Part shown: in pieces, positions 62,687-64,000 of the stretch
Position numbering within the stretch: the first letter of the stretch is position 1
How the letters are laid out: each line of letters opens with the position of its first letter
Assembly: GCA_028023455.1 (NCBI GenBank)
Contig: JAQFVV010000453.1
Location: forward strand, 192,501-256,500
Reading direction: 5' to 3'
DNA: 64,000 nucleotides
Source: Epiperipatus broadwayi
Taxonomy: Eukaryota; Onychophora; Udeonychophora; Euonychophora; Peripatidae
Program-made: the position numbers and the translations under genes
Notes under the pieces: generated by a model
What the model saw: only the letters and a program-made list of their open reading frames with translations
Database searches by the model: none
Told to the model about the DNA's origin: nothing

Positions 62687-63495
62687 TGAGGAGATAACAT
62701 GCATTAAATAGAGAAACACTTTAACTTTTGATGTTACTAAGAAACTATCAATTACTACTAATTGACAATTCCTGCAGCAAAGCAAGTTTTTCTCATAATA
62801 GCTCTTTTATTGGGAGTCTTTGAAGTAAAAAAGATTTTTTTTTACTTTAATCCTAAGTTCTATATGGATTTAGCTCAGAAAGCTATTTATTACAGGTGTG
62901 AGAATGTGAAAGAATAACATAATTCTTGAATTCAGCAAATAATATTTTTTAACTTCTCCAGAGAGTTGTATATATTGAATTAAATATTTATATTATTTAC
63001 AGAATGTCAAGAAAGAATGTTATTCTTTCACCATTCTCACACATATAATAGATAGCTTTCTGGGTTTAAATCCATATAAGAACTTCAGTTTAAAGATGAC
63101 CCATTTTGCTTTAAAGTTCCCAACAAAAGAGGTATTATGAAAAAAACTAAAGTTAAAGTGTTTTTCTATTTAATGGATGTTATCTCCTCATATCTATATA
63201 ATAAAATCCATACAAAGATTTAATTCAACATATAAAAATCTCTGGAGAAGTTAAAAATATTATTTGCAGAATGTCAAGAAAGATATTACTCTTTCACATT
63301 CTCATACCTATAATAAATAAGTTTTTTGGTTTAAAATTGATGTAAGAACTTGGGTTTAAATTGAAAGAGGACCTCTCTTGCTTTAAAGACCCCCAACAAA
63401 AAGCTATTATGAGAAAAACTTCCTTAGCCTCAGGAATTGTCAATTAGTAGTGATTGATAGTTTCTTAGTAACATCAAAAGTTAAAGTATTTCTGA
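62687..63495. mobile_element. Nested palindromic element with a duplicated right arm
   Basis: The left arm (62687-62945) is matched by two inverted copies: 62999-63195 (ends GTTATCTCCTCAT) and 63235-63495 (keeps GAATTGTCAATTAGTAGT, missing from the first). Shared blocks: ACTTTAACTTTTGATGTTAC and its complements, GTGTGAGAATGTGAAAGAA. This suggests a duplication of one arm after palindrome formation. No hammerhead core was found. Confidence 0.7.
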
Positions 63496-63929
63496 CTAGA
63501 TTGATTTACTAAAACAACAAAAACATCAATAGGTAAAATGCCAAATAATTTTAAATAACCCATAGCAGAATAATATTTTTTCCAACACACAGAAACAATG
63601 AAAGAGAAGGCAGTATATATCAAGATTTTCAATTGCTAGATGATGAATGTTCAAGCAGATTGTTATTTTTGCTTCATACTACCTTTAAATCCTCATTTAT
63701 TGATTAAATATCAAATAGTTAATTGAGATCGCGATAGACTGGATAATTGGTAAAAAAAATTCTTAAGCATTTTGAAATTTTTTCCAAATTTATTTAGATT
63801 ATATTCGAATTCACACCATAGATATGATAAGTAGAAGTGCTACCATTACACCAGTTAGCTTGATAAAAAAAAAAAATCAAGTCAGATGTCACATGACCTA
63901 ATTTTAATAACGCTTGTATTTACAAATGT

Positions 63930-64000
63930 TATATATAGCGCTCACAAACAAGCTCATAATAAGCTTTGAGAATATCCTCAACCCCAGACCGGTTTCTGCA
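63930..64000 (-). mobile_element. Family B element cut by the window edge
   Basis: GCGCTCACAAACAAGCTCATAATAAGC resembles the family B arm, and on the minus strand GAAACCGGTCTGG (plus 63984-63996) is the 3' half of its hammerhead (GAAA, CCGG stem III, GTC triplet). The first box would lie beyond the window. Confidence 0.5.

Overview
This window looks like gene-poor nuclear DNA from a very AT-rich invertebrate animal. I see no bacterial features: no operons, no ribosome-binding sites and no long intact open frames. The content is old and young mobile DNA, microsatellites and long AT-rich spacers. An animal host is suggested by RTE-type LINE fragments, tRNA-derived SINEs with A-tails and long target duplications, an LTR retrotransposon, and TATA-plus-TCAGT core-promoter candidates of the kind common in arthropods. 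The exact lineage (chelicerate or other arthropod, flatworm, cnidarian, mollusc) cannot be settled from the sequence alone. I found no convincing intact cellular protein gene, rRNA or functional tRNA.

Layout. 1-2590: AT-rich spacer with TA microsatellites. 2652-11826: one LTR retrotransposon with LTRs of about 2.65 kb, inserted into a (TA)n tract. It has a primer-binding-site-like motif, a broken gag-like coiled-coil gene and a polypurine tract, but no visible pol, so it is probably non-autonomous. 12388-23518: palindromic repeats, a candidate promoter with a first exon, a LINE tail and a 1.07-kb tetranucleotide array. 24-33 kb: three SINE copies and a cluster of large palindromes. 34.9-43.8 kb: a hammerhead-bearing palindrome, two head-to-head RTE copies, further LINE relics and a SINE with a perfect 15-bp target duplication. 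44-57 kb: mostly spacer with trinucleotide arrays and two palindromes. 56.8-64 kb: more SINEs, a hammerhead palindrome with a 15-bp target duplication, a second candidate promoter and three clustered palindromes.

The main discovery is that several unrelated-looking palindromic repeat families carry hammerhead ribozyme (HHR) motifs, often once per arm, so that each strand encodes one. Family A (12.4, 15.5, 29.3-32.1 and 58.6-59.4 kb) contains copies with the conserved CTGATGA and GAAA core, a 6-bp stem II, a very short stem III and a two-part stem I. The copies at 32053-32107 (+) and 12488-12547 (-) look intact. Family B (23.2, 35.0 and 63.9 kb) has a compact complete type I HHR at 35073-35114 (+). 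Families C (24.2, 42.0, 48.0 kb) and D (62.2 kb) carry decayed or variant HHRs. A fifth family (17.8 and 46.6-47.1 kb) joins a tRNA-like pol III promoter to an HHR-like motif. Copies from families A and B are each flanked by 15-bp target duplications, which points to target-primed retroposition rather than DNA transposition. This resembles what is known of Penelope-like element pLTRs, animal retrozymes and the schistosome Sm-alpha repeat, but the strongly palindromic layout with an HHR on each strand deserves a direct test.

A separate tRNA-derived mini-SINE of about 95 bp occurs in seven copies. It begins TGTCAAGCG and ends CGCTTTGACA plus an A-tail, so its acceptor stem is extended by complementary ends. 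LINE relics of two families (RTE and an RTE-like group) are the likely source of mobilising machinery, but every copy seen here is 5'-truncated and broken.
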